Origin: Dehalococcoidia bacterium
GTDB taxonomy: Bacteria; Chloroflexota; Dehalococcoidia; Lucifugimonadales; Australimonadaceae
Reading direction: 5' to 3'
DNA: 64,000 bases
Assembly: GCA_022449765.1 (NCBI GenBank)
Contig: JAKUPZ010000007.1
Span: 26,872 to 90,871 of the forward strand
Under the pieces are notes generated by a model. The model saw only the letters and a program-made list of their open reading frames with translations, was not told the origin of the DNA and made no database searches. How positions within the stretch are numbered: position 1 is the first letter of the stretch; every line of letters starts with the position of its first letter. Positions 1 through 9,028 of the stretch are shown piece by piece. Position numbers and translations under genes: made by a program.

Positions 1-1
1 C

Positions 2-3000
2 GTCCCTCCGGCTGCTGCTGGTGACGCACCTCCACCTCCTCCACCGGTTGACTTGCCTGCCAGTGCTCTTGGTGACGCTCCTCCACCGCCGCCACCACCC
101 GATAGCCCAAACAATGGTAACCAGTCAGAAGGAAGCAGATCCAGCATTAATGATTGCCTTCAAATTAGTAAACCCAAGTCAGCTAACTCTGCTCAAGGAG
201 TAAATGCGTACGGCTATCTATACGGGTACGATCAGGATGTTTGGCAATTCAGCGCCAAAGAAGGCGACAAGGCCCTTATCGAAATGATTGGATCAGTAAT
301 ACCTCGTGCCCAGCGTAATCGTATGGATAGTCCCTTAACACGAACAAATGCCTTGGCAGAGACAATTTTTTCTATAGTAGATCCAAATGGTAAGGAAATA
401 ATTACAAATCATAAGGGAACAGAATTTTTGCCAGAGGGCCAAGCTAATCATCCAATACAGTTCAGTATTTGCACTACTGGTGTACACAAAATCTATGCAA
501 ATACATATAAAAATGATTCTGGGGGCTATCAACTAGCCGTTAGTTTGAACAATGTATCCCTGCAAGTTACTCCCGCTGAAGATGGAAATACCCCATTGTT
601 AGATCAAAATCCGATCGCGGTCACACAGGGAAATAAAACAACAAATTGGACTTATAAAAATAAAGGGTCTTTCTTTATTGAAGACAAGCAAGATACCTAT
701 ACTTTTAATGCAAGCAAAGGCCAATTATTAAAAGTGCTATTAAAAGTAGTGGCTCCCTTCAAATATGGAAAAGATAATTTTGATTTTAATACCCAACTGC
801 ATCTTTTTGATTCAAAAGGAAAAATAATTGAGGTAGCTACCGACGTAGGTGCCGGAATGAATCCCATTCTAATTACAGAATTGCCAATGGCAGGACAATA
901 CTCTCTGGTAAGTTCTATTAGAGGTAAATTTGCACTTCCTAATGAAGGTAAAATCGGTAACGATGCATGGAATCAATGGGATGCATCTACGAATCAGTTA
1001 TTTGATCTAGGACCTAACGGACTTGGTCATTATGAAATTCAATTCAGCATCGACTTAGACGGAACTCATGTACGTCAAGAATTTCCATTAAAAAGAAAAG
1101 ATGCAGTAAAAATAAATGCAATTCGGGTTACGGATGATGTTTCCTTCAGTTCTTCTAATCCAACAAAAATTGACATTCAAGCGCAAGTCGATCACTTGAA
1201 CAAAATTTACGGTGATCTTTTGCCTATTGGGATTTGGCCTGGGTTTGAATTGGCCTCAATAACTGATTATTACGATCCTGTAAGGGCCAAATCGTCAACG
1301 CCTGAAGAAGCTTTAATGGTTATGGACGAAGTGGGGGCTAGCCCTGCTGCAATTGATGATGCAGTAAATATAATTCTTACTGATATTAACAATGCCGGTA
1401 CCCAGGGCTATACATACAAAAATTTTCCCTATCGAGCTCGCAAAGGGGCTCAAATAGTTGTTGATACATCCAACATAAGTGGAGGTGCTTCTATTGATCC
1501 GTACAGTGCTTCAATACTTCTACATGAGATGGCACATGTAACGGGGATTGATCATTTTGCTGGATTCGCAGTTCCTCAAAGGGTTGGAATAGAAGTTTCC
1601 GAAGAGATGGGAACTTACGATTATGTTTCGTTTCTGTATTCAAACGCTGAAAAAAGCTTTATGAGCCAGCATGTCTCAGAAGCTTCAAAACATGATAGTC
1701 AATATGCGGGTCAAAGCTGGTATTTGACAAGGCCTGAATTTAGTCTCAATACACCTACGTACGGTCGTGTAGTAAGAGCTTCCTTTATAAATTGGCTGGT
1801 TAAAAACGAGATAGTAGAACTATCGACAATCCCAACGCAGTACCTCTTACCGAAACTCTCCGTTGATGCAGTTGATAGTAAAGCAAATTGGGAATGGGAT
1901 GAGCAAAATGATATTAAATTGACAACAATGGACACTCCCAAATTCCCTCTCATAGTTAGTGCTGACTCTCCATTGAACCAATCAGCTGCTGCAGCGTGGA
2001 CTTCAAGCACACAGGATGAAATCTGGCTAGTCAATAGAGATCAGAACGGATCATGGGCGAGCCCTGTTTCCTTCGTATACCCAGATGGAGTGTCTGCTCT
2101 TTCAATAAAAATGAACAACTCAGGGAATGCTATCGCCATATGGGAACGAAGCAAGGCAAAGAATCTAGGTAATTCGAGTATAGAAATCACTACTTACGAT
2201 GTAAGTACTAAAACTTGGGCAGTACCTTCTCCGCTCTCTGCACTAAGCGATACAAATACGTCTATGAAGTACCCAAGGCTTGAGATAAATGACAATGGAG
2301 AAGCCACTGCGATTTGGGTGCGTAGAAACAGTGGGAGCCAGCAGGGAAAATATCAACTAATGAGCCGTACTCGCGATACGCAAGGTGCCTGGTCAAGCTC
2401 TATTGTGCTATCTGAAAGTTCTAATCTCATTGCGTTCCCTGCTCTTTCGTTGAATCAGCGAGGTGATAAATGGGTAGCATGGCAAGAATTCTTACCTAAT
2501 AAGAAAGTATTTCAAGTGAAAGGACGCTTTTTCTCAAATGAAACTGCTACCTATCCATATTGGTCAGCTACAGAGATTTACTCTGACGGAACCGCACATG
2601 CCGGGTTTCCGCAGCTTTCACTAGATAGTCAAGGAAATGGGATTATGTACTGGCGTGAAGCTGATCAAGCTAAGTTAATTGCTTCCCATCACTTTATTGG
2701 TACCACTCAGCTGAACGGGTATTTATCGATGTCTGCTACAGCCCATCTTACAGTGATGAACCGGGCTCGTGCTGGGAGATTAAGTAGCAAAAAACAATTA
2801 TCTGATCAAGGGCATGATAGCTTCAATGCAAATGTAGAAACGGCAGAGGATATCAATATAAAATTTACGGCTAATGGTAAGGCTATTGCCGTATGGTACG
2901 GATTCGATGGAGATGACTATAGGATTTTTGCTTCATCACGAGATGCCTTAGGTAATTGGGGATCAGCGAAGGCTCTTTCAGCTTCAGGCTATCATGCCAA

Positions 3001-3286
3001 AACACCACGAATTGCGATTGGAGATAATGGAGAAGTAGCTATTATATGGGGCCGTTCAGATCCAGTGGCTGGGCACGTAATTGAGACTGCAAGTTTGGAC
3101 CCTGAATCAGAGAATTGGTCTAGTCCGTTAGTTTTGTCCAAATCCAATCAAACTGCAGTTTGGGCCGATATTTCTTTCGATGGGGGAAGGAGCTATACCG
3201 CCATATGGGTGGAACTCGAAAAGAAGCAAAAATCTTGGGAACCAGATAAACTTTTTGTAGTTACTAGAAGTGGAAAAACGAACTGA
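2..3286 (+). CDS. Large secreted metzincin-like metalloprotease with C-terminal beta-repeat region (5' end outside window)
   Basis: The frame is open from the left edge, so the true start and signal peptide lie upstream; about 1094 codons are visible. It begins in a proline-rich stretch in which GDAPPPPPP occurs twice, 17 residues apart, probably a surface linker. A beta-rich region resembling pre-peptidase C-terminal (PPC) domains follows. The protease core carries HEMAHVTGIDH at 1523-1555, a full HExxHxxGxxH zinc motif as in metzincins; a Met in SFMSQH about 50 residues later could be the Met-turn. From about 1940 onward come at least six repeats ending in patterns such as AIAIWER, ATAIWVR, KWVAWQE and EVAIIWGR, which suggest a beta-propeller. 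Likely an exported enzyme degrading particulate protein. The peptidase family is not settled. It converges on the MBL gene. Confidence 0.8.
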   Translation, partial: VPPAAAGDAPPPPPPVDLPASALGDAPPPPPPPDSPNNGNQSEGSRSSINDCLQISKPKSANSAQGVNAYGYLYGYDQDVWQFSAKEGDKALIEMIGSVIPRAQRNRMDSPLTRTNALAETIFSIVDPNGKEIITNHKGTEFLPEGQANHPIQFSICTTGVHKIYANTYKNDSGGYQLAVSLNNVSLQVTPAEDGNTPLLDQNPIAVTQGNKTTNWTYKNKGSFFIEDKQDTYTFNASKGQLLKVLLKVVAPFKYGKDNFDFNTQLHLFDSKGKIIEVATDVGAGMNPILITELPMAGQYSLVSSIRGKFALPNEGKIGNDAWNQWDASTNQLFDLGPNGLGHYEIQFSIDLDGTHVRQEFPLKRKDAVKINAIRVTDDVSFSSSNPTKIDIQAQVDHLNKIYGDLLPIGIWPGFELASITDYYDPVRAKSSTPEEALMVMDEVGASPAAIDDAVNIILTDINNAGTQGYTYKNFPYRARKGAQIVVDTSNISGGASIDPYSASILLHEMAHVTGIDHFAGFAVPQRVGIEVSEEMGTYDYVSFLYSNAEKSFMSQHVSEASKHDSQYAGQSWYLTRPEFSLNTPTYGRVVRASFINWLVKNEIVELSTIPTQYLLPKLSVDAVDSKANWEWDEQNDIKLTTMDTPKFPLIVSADSPLNQSAAAAWTSSTQDEIWLVNRDQNGSWASPVSFVYPDGVSALSIKMNNSGNAIAIWERSKAKNLGNSSIEITTYDVSTKTWAVPSPLSALSDTNTSMKYPRLEINDNGEATAIWVRRNSGSQQGKYQLMSRTRDTQGAWSSSIVLSESSNLIAFPALSLNQRGDKWVAWQEFLPNKKVFQVKGRFFSNETATYPYWSATEIYSDGTAHAGFPQLSLDSQGNGIMYWREADQAKLIASHHFIGTTQLNGYLSMSATAHLTVMNRARAGRLSSKKQLSDQGHDSFNANVETAEDINIKFTANGKAIAVWYGFDGDDYRIFASSRDALGNWGSAKALSASGYHAKTPRIAIGDNGEVAIIWGRSDPVAGHVIETASLDPESENWSSPLVLSKSNQTAVWADISFDGGRSYTAIWVELEKKQKSWEPDKLFVVTRSGKTN

Positions 3287-3312
3287 ATTAGAAGTAATAT
3301 CGAGATATAAGG

Positions 3313-4083
3313 TTAGTTTGCAATCGCTTGGCTTTCGATTCCTGGCATTACAAATGGTTTGATTTTTTCAGACTTGATATTGATATTAGAATCATTAATA
3401 TCAATACCAAAAAATGTAAGTTTCCGATCTGCTAAGTAATCAATTTGACCGTTTTTCAGTATTTTAAACGGCCTGTCGTGGCCCGGATAAATTATTTCTG
3501 CAGCTTGAGAAATTCGCTCTATGCTGCGCTTAGAATCAGCTTCATTCCAAAAAACATTTGCGTTTATCTTTGTTGAAATTACCTTAGCATTAGCAATCCC
3601 ATCTCCTGTAATTGCAACAGGTCCTTCTTCAGTTTCAACAATTAAAGCCATTGTTCCTGCAGAATGCCCTGGCGTGTGCATGACTGTAATACCATCTTCA
3701 AGTTGATAGCCATCTTCTACTTCTTTAACTTTACCCAGAGAGTCAATCATTGCGTTTGTCCATAATGGAGTAGCCCAGTCATTTGGGTGGGGGTTACGGA
3801 TGTATTTTCGTTCCCATTCATGGATGAGTACTTCGGCAGAAGGGAAGATGTCATAATTTTGCGCATGATCCCAGTGTGCATGGGTCATTACGGCAATATT
3901 AATATCGGCTGGTTGAAGATTGCGATCATTAAGGGCTTTTTGTAGCGCTCTTCTTCGGCCAACATGCCCAGTATCTACAATGATATTTTGGGAACCTCTA
4001 ATTAGCAGGGTACTGCAATAGCCTAAGGATCCGTAATTTGTAGAAATAGATTCACCATGGAGCAACACTTCTATGGATACCAT
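3313..4083 (-). CDS. Metallo-beta-lactamase-fold hydrolase (lactonase/glyoxalase II-like)
   Basis: This 256-residue protein is a complete MBL-fold enzyme. The metal ligands are visible: THAHWDH at residues 67-73 (HxHxDH), H140 in TPGH, D161 in TGDG and H202 in YPGHDRP. The spacing fits the N-acyl homoserine lactonase / quinoprotein-type MBL subfamily and is cytoplasmic, with no signal peptide. A CGAGGG ribosome site lies just before the ATG. Substrate cannot be read from the sequence; lactone, thioester or phosphodiester hydrolysis are all possible. It is transcribed alone or behind the radical SAM gene, from which a 113-nt gap separates it. Confidence 0.85.
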   Translation of the reverse strand: MVSIEVLLHGESISTNYGSLGYCSTLLIRGSQNIIVDTGHVGRRRALQKALNDRNLQPADINIAVMTHAHWDHAQNYDIFPSAEVLIHEWERKYIRNPHPNDWATPLWTNAMIDSLGKVKEVEDGYQLEDGITVMHTPGHSAGTMALIVETEEGPVAITGDGIANAKVISTKINANVFWNEADSKRSIERISQAAEIIYPGHDRPFKILKNGQIDYLADRKLTFFGIDINDSNINIKSEKIKPFVMPGIESQAIAN

Positions 4084-4196
4084 ATAACCCTCGATTTAGT
4101 ATTGGAGAATTTTAAATTGTTTTTCGATCTGTAGTGATCAATGCTTTTCAAATTTCACAATGAATGTATTCGAACAAATGACTTGCTTTCTGCGGA

Positions 4197-5378
4197 TTAT
4201 AGAGGGCATCTATCGCACGGAAAGCAACTGGATCTTTCTTCAGCAAGATGCGCTTTCCGAAGTGCAGAATATCGCGCGCCAAGCCAAGCCTCACTTAACG
4301 TCATCTCATTGATATTTCCCACTGTTAAGTATGATTTATAGTCGAAGTCACACGGATTCAAGGCGCCATCATACCAAACGTACATACGCTCCCATAATTG
4401 ACTACAGGGTACTTTTATCGAATTCGTATTGTTATGGTAGGAGTCCCAACGCGCGATCGCCGGCTTTATGGATACCTCGTCTACAAGAGGGCTCCAGAAC
4501 GCAACCATCTGTTCTACATCCTGGTCTTCGTCGACCTTTACCCCGCTGATTCGAGTTGTTGTTTTAGAATCAGGGAATTCAGTCTCCCTGATTTCATTGA
4601 ATCGCGTTATGTTAGCGACGACTTGATCAAATTTACCTTTGACACGGATTCTTTCGTATGTCTCTTTGGTCCCTGCGTCGACAGAAAAGACCAGTTCATT
4701 TACTTCTGAAGAGAGTATGCTTCGGGCAATTTTTTCAGACAGTCGAGTTGCATTCGTGTTTAACTTGAGATCAAGAATTCCTTTACTGTGAATGTAAGCG
4801 AGCATGTCTGGTAACAAAGGATGTAAAGTCGGCTCTCCGCGCGAAGCAAGAGTGATTGCTTGGCAATCATTTTTTGCACTTTCGTCAACTGCTCGCTGGA
4901 AAATATTCCATGGCATTTTCCCCATGAATTGCGAGTTCGTGAAAGTCTTATCGACTTGAAAGCACATCACGCATCGAATATTACAAACTGAAGTCGGCTC
5001 AATCAAAACATAGGGAGGAAATTCTTTGAGGATTTTTTTCTCTGGGTAGACCCTAAATTTATAACGATAAATGAGGTAATCAGCCCATTTTCTAGTTTCA
5101 TTTTTTTTGAGCCAAGAGAATTCTTGCTCTCCTAGTTGGAAATTAGCTCTATAGAAATTAATCTCGTTATCAATATTTTTACGAAGAGATCCTCGGATTG
5201 TTTTCGCTATCTCGTAATTTTCCGAGTCTTGACCTTCTAATTCAGAAATTTTCCTGTCTAATTCCGCAAAGACAGAATGCCAAAAAGTATCCTTGTCTGA
5301 CATTTGACTGGAAGTAAGTATTCGTCCATGTGATATATGGTTCTCTTTTCCATTACCCTCTTGCATTACTCTCTCCAT
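4197..5378 (-). CDS. Radical SAM protein with SPASM-type C-terminus
   Basis: A 393-residue radical SAM enzyme. CNIRCVMC at residues 132-139 is the CxxxCxxC cluster that binds the SAM-cleaving 4Fe-4S centre. The C-terminal third has the SPASM layout: a Cys followed by YDGALNPCDFD, then VGNINEMTLSEAW, and a final Cys cluster CFPCDRCPL at the very end, likely ligands of an auxiliary cluster. The first 115 residues are a charged helical extension. The start is set by AGGAAG six bases before the ATG. No precursor peptide gene is visible beside it, so peptide modification is not supported; sugar or lipid modification is equally possible. Confidence 0.85.
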   Translation of the reverse strand: MERVMQEGNGKENHISHGRILTSSQMSDKDTFWHSVFAELDRKISELEGQDSENYEIAKTIRGSLRKNIDNEINFYRANFQLGEQEFSWLKKNETRKWADYLIYRYKFRVYPEKKILKEFPPYVLIEPTSVCNIRCVMCFQVDKTFTNSQFMGKMPWNIFQRAVDESAKNDCQAITLASRGEPTLHPLLPDMLAYIHSKGILDLKLNTNATRLSEKIARSILSSEVNELVFSVDAGTKETYERIRVKGKFDQVVANITRFNEIRETEFPDSKTTTRISGVKVDEDQDVEQMVAFWSPLVDEVSIKPAIARWDSYHNNTNSIKVPCSQLWERMYVWYDGALNPCDFDYKSYLTVGNINEMTLSEAWLGARYSALRKAHLAEERSSCFPCDRCPL

Positions 5379-5414
5379 GCTTCTTCCTAGGAAAATTCAT
5401 CTGCTATTCTGATC

Positions 5415-5446
5415 TCTAACATGAAGTATTTTGCATTCATGTTAGA
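5415..5446. repeat. Perfect 11-bp inverted repeat in divergent promoter region
   Basis: TCTAACATGAA (5415-5425) and TTCATGTTAGA (5436-5446) are exact reverse complements around a 10-nt AT-rich spacer. The repeat lies in the gap between the divergent radical SAM gene and six-TM gene. There is no T-run, so an operator for a dimeric regulator fits better than a terminator. Function is inference. Confidence 0.55.
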
Positions 5447-5526
5447 TTGAACTATAAGGTGCATACCATTACGTTAAGTAGCACATTAAAGTGGGATTCC
5501 AATGGGGAACCCCGAAAGAGGTATCG

Positions 5527-6135
5527 ATGCTAAATTCAAAGGCAACGGGCTGGTCTCTGACGATGGGATTCGTCACTTTGGTCATTCTGATGGGTGCAAG
5601 CATGGTCCAGGGCAACCAGGAGACCAAAGCTGATGAAATCGCTTGGCTTATAGCAAACGAGGATATGCAGTGGCTCGGGCTGGTAGAAATGGTCGGTGGT
5701 CTTACCATGCTCGTGTTCACAGCTGGCATGATCTCCTGGATCCGTAGTATCGATGAGTCTAATGCTCCGCTTACGTACGCCAGCTATCTTCCGCTGCTGG
5801 GTCTCGTACTGAGCTGGGTAGGCATTATCAGCAGTAGCGCCGCTGCAAATACGGCTGCAGATAACGCCGATGCTGCCTATGCGCTGCTGCGCCTTGGTGA
5901 CATTGGTGGATTCCTTGGGATCGTAATGATGATGCTCAGCTTCTTCATCGTTGGGACCGTTTCGTACCTCAAAAAGTCGGGAGCACCGGTTTTAATGGGA
6001 TTACTTGGACTAGCAGGAATCGTTGGAACCATCGGCGTCTTCATTCCCGCATTTGGTTTCGTGGCTTTTATGTTGCTTTTCCCCGTGAATCTGATCCTTG
6101 TAGCGATCATTGGTATACAGAAGGTTCGCGCCTAG
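5527..6135 (+). CDS. Six-transmembrane protein of unknown function
   Basis: A 202-residue integral membrane protein. Six hydrophobic segments are visible: one after the start (WSLTMGFVTL onward), a second from about WLGLVEMVGG, a third from YLPLLGLVLS, and three more in the C-terminal half. I do not recognise the family; it is loosely like DUF4386-type proteins. The start is placed at 5527, where AAAGAGG sits six bases upstream, rather than at the in-frame ATG at 5491. Codons are noticeably richer in C/G at third positions (gtc, ctg, atc, acc) than neighbouring genes, which suggests high expression or transfer. It is followed by a long perfect hairpin. Confidence 0.75.
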   Translation: MLNSKATGWSLTMGFVTLVILMGASMVQGNQETKADEIAWLIANEDMQWLGLVEMVGGLTMLVFTAGMISWIRSIDESNAPLTYASYLPLLGLVLSWVGIISSSAAANTAADNADAAYALLRLGDIGGFLGIVMMMLSFFIVGTVSYLKKSGAPVLMGLLGLAGIVGTIGVFIPAFGFVAFMLLFPVNLILVAIIGIQKVRA

Positions 6136-6153
6136 AACTGAAGATACAGAAAT

Positions 6154-6204
6154 GAACGATAAAGAATAAGGCCTCAAAATTTGAAGCCTTATTCTTTATC
6201 GTTC
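6154..6204. terminator. Long perfect hairpin, probable bidirectional terminator
   Basis: A 19-bp perfect inverted repeat (6154-6172 with 6186-6204), whose inner part pairs AATAAGGC with GCCTTATT, lies between the six-TM gene (plus strand) and tRNA-Leu (minus strand). It is placed to stop transcription from both sides. The U-rich tract is inside the outer stem rather than after it. Confidence 0.75.
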
Positions 6205-6235
6205 AACAATTACTTGGTCATTACCTAGGAGAGAG

Positions 6236-6323
6236 TGGTGCCGAGGGCGAGACTCGAACTCGCACGCCCAATTAAGGACAACGGATTTTAAGTCCGTGGC
6301 GTCTGCCATTCCGCCACCTCGGC
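6236..6323 (-). tRNA. tRNA-Leu (TAA)
   Basis: The reverse complement folds as a class II tRNA with acceptor GCCGAGG/CCTCGGC, a long variable arm, anticodon loop CTTAAAA (anticodon TAA) closed by ACGGA/TCCGT, and GTTCGAGTC in the T arm. CCA is encoded (6236-6238). Confidence 0.97.
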
Positions 6324-6376
6324 CCAATATTATTATAAGCCGCGCGATATTTTTATGCGCGCGTTAAGATATTGCA

Positions 6377-7741
6377 ATGGACAAGAATGCATTTCGCAGT
6401 ATACCTAGTATAGACAACCTTTTGTCAGATTCTAGAGTAATCGACCTTTTAGGGTTGCTTGAGCGTGAGTTTCTCGTACAAGTAATAAGAGAGATTACAG
6501 ACAACACCCGCGAAGAAATACAAAAAGGAAAAACTCCGCCAAATCGAAATGAATTGATCCAGATAGTCGTAGATACAGTCAATCGTGAAATGGAGCAATG
6601 GCCTTCACCAGTAATAAACGCTACAGGGGTTGTCTTACATACGAATATGGGTAGGGCTCCATTATCTGAGGATGCTCTGATTTCAGCCAAGGTAGCGTCA
6701 GAAGATTACAGTGATCTTGAATTGGATCTTCGGGATGGTAAACGTGGTTCTAGGTACTCTGAAATTTCTAATTTATTGAGACGATTGACTGGGTGTGAGG
6801 ATGCGATTGTAGTGAATAACAATGCGTCCGCGATGTTTTTAGGTCTCGCTGCAATCGCCCGAGGTAAAGAAGTAATTGTATCTCGTGGCGAGGCTAGTGA
6901 AATAGGCGGTGGTTTTCGCATCCCCGACGTTCTTGTGCAGAGTGGTGCAAAATTAGTCGAGGTAGGGACTGTCAATCGGACCTATGCGGAAGATTATCAA
7001 TTAGCAATTACATCTAAAACTGCAGCTATCCTCGTGGTGCACAGGTCTAATTTCCAAGTCTTGGGCTTTACACATGAACCGCAGTTATCCGATATTTCTC
7101 AAGTCGGTAGGGACAATAATATCCCAGTACTCCATGACCTTGGCTCCGGTGCTCTAATAGATACTGCTGCGTACGGATTGGGGCATGAGCCTATGCCGCA
7201 GGAGAGCTTGGCTGATGGCTCAGATCTTGTATTTTTCTCTGGTGACAAATTGCTTGGAGGTCCCCAGTCTGGAATCGTAGTAGGTAATAAGAACCTTATC
7301 TCTAAATTAAAAGCACATCCTTTAGCGCGCGCATTGAGGCCGGAAAAATTAACATTGGCAGCTTTGCATCAGACTCTTCTTCATTACTTACAAGGTGAAG
7401 CGACCCAGAAAATTCCTGTATGGAAAATGATCTCAATGCCTTTAGAAGAACTGGACGAAAGATCAAGAATTGCTGCCGAAGCTATCGGGCCTCGTGCCAA
7501 AGTAGTGGACGGATTTTCCGCTGTGGGTGGAGGAAGTTTGCCTACTGATCAATTACCTTCCAAATTAATTTCATTGAGTCCATCAGAGCATGTAAAAATT
7601 GAAAAAACAGCCGAAAAAATCAGAAAAAACACACCTCATATTATTGCCAGAATTGAAGATGGGAATTTGATTTTCGATTTTCGTACGGTTATACCAGAAA
7701 ACGATAAGGAAATTATAGAAGCTATTAAGCGGGTTCTTTAA
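6377..7741 (+). CDS. selA: L-seryl-tRNA(Sec) selenium transferase SelA
   Basis: SelA is the PLP enzyme that converts Ser-tRNA(Sec) to Sec-tRNA(Sec) using selenophosphate. The 454-residue length is normal. Family hallmarks are present: NATGVVLHTNMGRAPL at 81-96, the glycine-rich EIGGGFRIPD at 175-184, HDLGSG at 253-258 and the PLP lysine K291 in FFSGDKLLGGPQ. No selB, selD or tRNA-Sec gene lies beside it, which is unusual since selA and selB are often adjacent. Its presence matters for the in-frame TGA in the DsbA-like gene at 62648-63286. The stop overlaps the stop of the convergent MFS gene by a few bases. Confidence 0.95.
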   Translation: MDKNAFRSIPSIDNLLSDSRVIDLLGLLEREFLVQVIREITDNTREEIQKGKTPPNRNELIQIVVDTVNREMEQWPSPVINATGVVLHTNMGRAPLSEDALISAKVASEDYSDLELDLRDGKRGSRYSEISNLLRRLTGCEDAIVVNNNASAMFLGLAAIARGKEVIVSRGEASEIGGGFRIPDVLVQSGAKLVEVGTVNRTYAEDYQLAITSKTAAILVVHRSNFQVLGFTHEPQLSDISQVGRDNNIPVLHDLGSGALIDTAAYGLGHEPMPQESLADGSDLVFFSGDKLLGGPQSGIVVGNKNLISKLKAHPLARALRPEKLTLAALHQTLLHYLQGEATQKIPVWKMISMPLEELDERSRIAAEAIGPRAKVVDGFSAVGGGSLPTDQLPSKLISLSPSEHVKIEKTAEKIRKNTPHIIARIEDGNLIFDFRTVIPENDKEIIEAIKRVL

Positions 7742-9006
7742 ATTTCCAGTTTCCGGAATGATGGCGCTGCTAAGGTAATTAGAACAACTAAAAGCATGCC
7801 CATTAGACCACCAAATACCCATGCTGTAGAAACACCGTAATAAGTTGCGAGTAATCCAGCAATTACACCACCGATTGGTTGCATTCCCACATCAAGCATA
7901 AATATCCCCATTACTCTGCCTCTTAGGTGATCAGGAGTGACGGATTGCAAAATGGTGTTATTAGTTGTCATTACCATAATGAAAAATAATTGCTGTACGA
8001 CCAGAATTATCCAGGCGAGTTGCCATGATGGTACAAGCGCAAGCAGGACTAAAGAAGCTGCCCCGCCGGCCACTGCTATGAGAGCAACCCTTCCTTTTCG
8101 CCTAATGAAATGAAACCTCGCCACAAAAACGGCCCCAAGAAAACCACCAACACCCATTCCGAGCCCCATTAATCCCAGCAGACCTCCATCAGGATCATTT
8201 AGATCGACCGCGACAAAAACGGGCAATTGGGTTTGAATAAATGCCATTAGCCAAACTGTAGCAACTAAGCTTAATAGGACTGCGTACCTAGGGATTGGTT
8301 GTGATGTTACGTACATCAATCCTTCTTTGAAATCTTTGACCGGGGTGATTTTGGCCGGTGCTTCACGTAATTCTGCAAACTCAGCCTTATACGGTATTAC
8401 CAGAAAAACAACCGCGGCGTACATTACAGCTTGGATAAGAAAATTAATTTCAGGTCCAAACATTGCAATCATTATGCCTGCAATGCCTGGCCCGATCATT
8501 CGCATAGAATTGAACGCCATCGAATTTAAGGCGATCGCATTGGTTAATGCGGAACGAGGTACAGAATTGGCAACTAGTGTTTGCCGTAAAGGATTCATCA
8601 TTCCCCAGCCTGCACCTGTCAGGAATGAAAATACATAGAGATGCCAGATTTCCTCTAGCTCAAAAAGAATGATTAAAGAGAATCCAAATGCAAGTAGGGC
8701 AAGATATGTTTGATCAAATAGCAAAAATTTCCTTCGATCAAAAATATCTGCAATTACTCCAGCTACCGGAGCAGCAAGCATGGGCAGCGCCCTGAGACCC
8801 AGTACGACTGATACTTGCAAGGGCGAATTGGTCATTTCGAAAGCTAACCATCCGAGAGTTATCTGCTGTATCCAGGTTCCACCACTCATAAATATCGTTC
8901 CGAACCAGAGTAAGCGAAAATTCTTATAGGACAAAGAAGAGAAAGTACCAGCCCATCCTGTTTTTTGAATTGGAGGTGGGTGCTCGGAGTTCGGAGGTTG
9001 TTTCAT
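7738..9006 (-). CDS. MFS transporter, DHA3/EntS-like (copy 1)
   Basis: A 422-residue major facilitator protein with about twelve hydrophobic segments. The loop after TM2 has ADIFDRRKFL, matching the MFS signature. The C-terminal loop motif DHLRGRVMGIFMLDVGMQPI and the overall plan resemble the EntS/DHA3 efflux group. Its neighbour upstream on the same strand (9029-10291) is a clear paralog, so the pair arose by tandem duplication. Substrate unknown; export of small organic molecules is likely. The two genes are 22 bases apart and probably co-transcribed. Confidence 0.88.
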   Translation of the reverse strand: MKQPPNSEHPPPIQKTGWAGTFSSLSYKNFRLLWFGTIFMSGGTWIQQITLGWLAFEMTNSPLQVSVVLGLRALPMLAAPVAGVIADIFDRRKFLLFDQTYLALLAFGFSLIILFELEEIWHLYVFSFLTGAGWGMMNPLRQTLVANSVPRSALTNAIALNSMAFNSMRMIGPGIAGIMIAMFGPEINFLIQAVMYAAVVFLVIPYKAEFAELREAPAKITPVKDFKEGLMYVTSQPIPRYAVLLSLVATVWLMAFIQTQLPVFVAVDLNDPDGGLLGLMGLGMGVGGFLGAVFVARFHFIRRKGRVALIAVAGGAASLVLLALVPSWQLAWIILVVQQLFFIMVMTTNNTILQSVTPDHLRGRVMGIFMLDVGMQPIGGVIAGLLATYYGVSTAWVFGGLMGMLLVVLITLAAPSFRKLEI

Positions 9007-9028
9007 TAATTATTAATACTCTTTAGCA

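Noticed and set aside
6236-6323. tRNA next to selA as a tRNA-Sec candidate
   Set aside because: The anticodon loop CTTAAAA gives TAA, and the acceptor is 7 bp, so it is tRNA-Leu; tRNA-Sec would have TCA and a longer acceptor-T helix.
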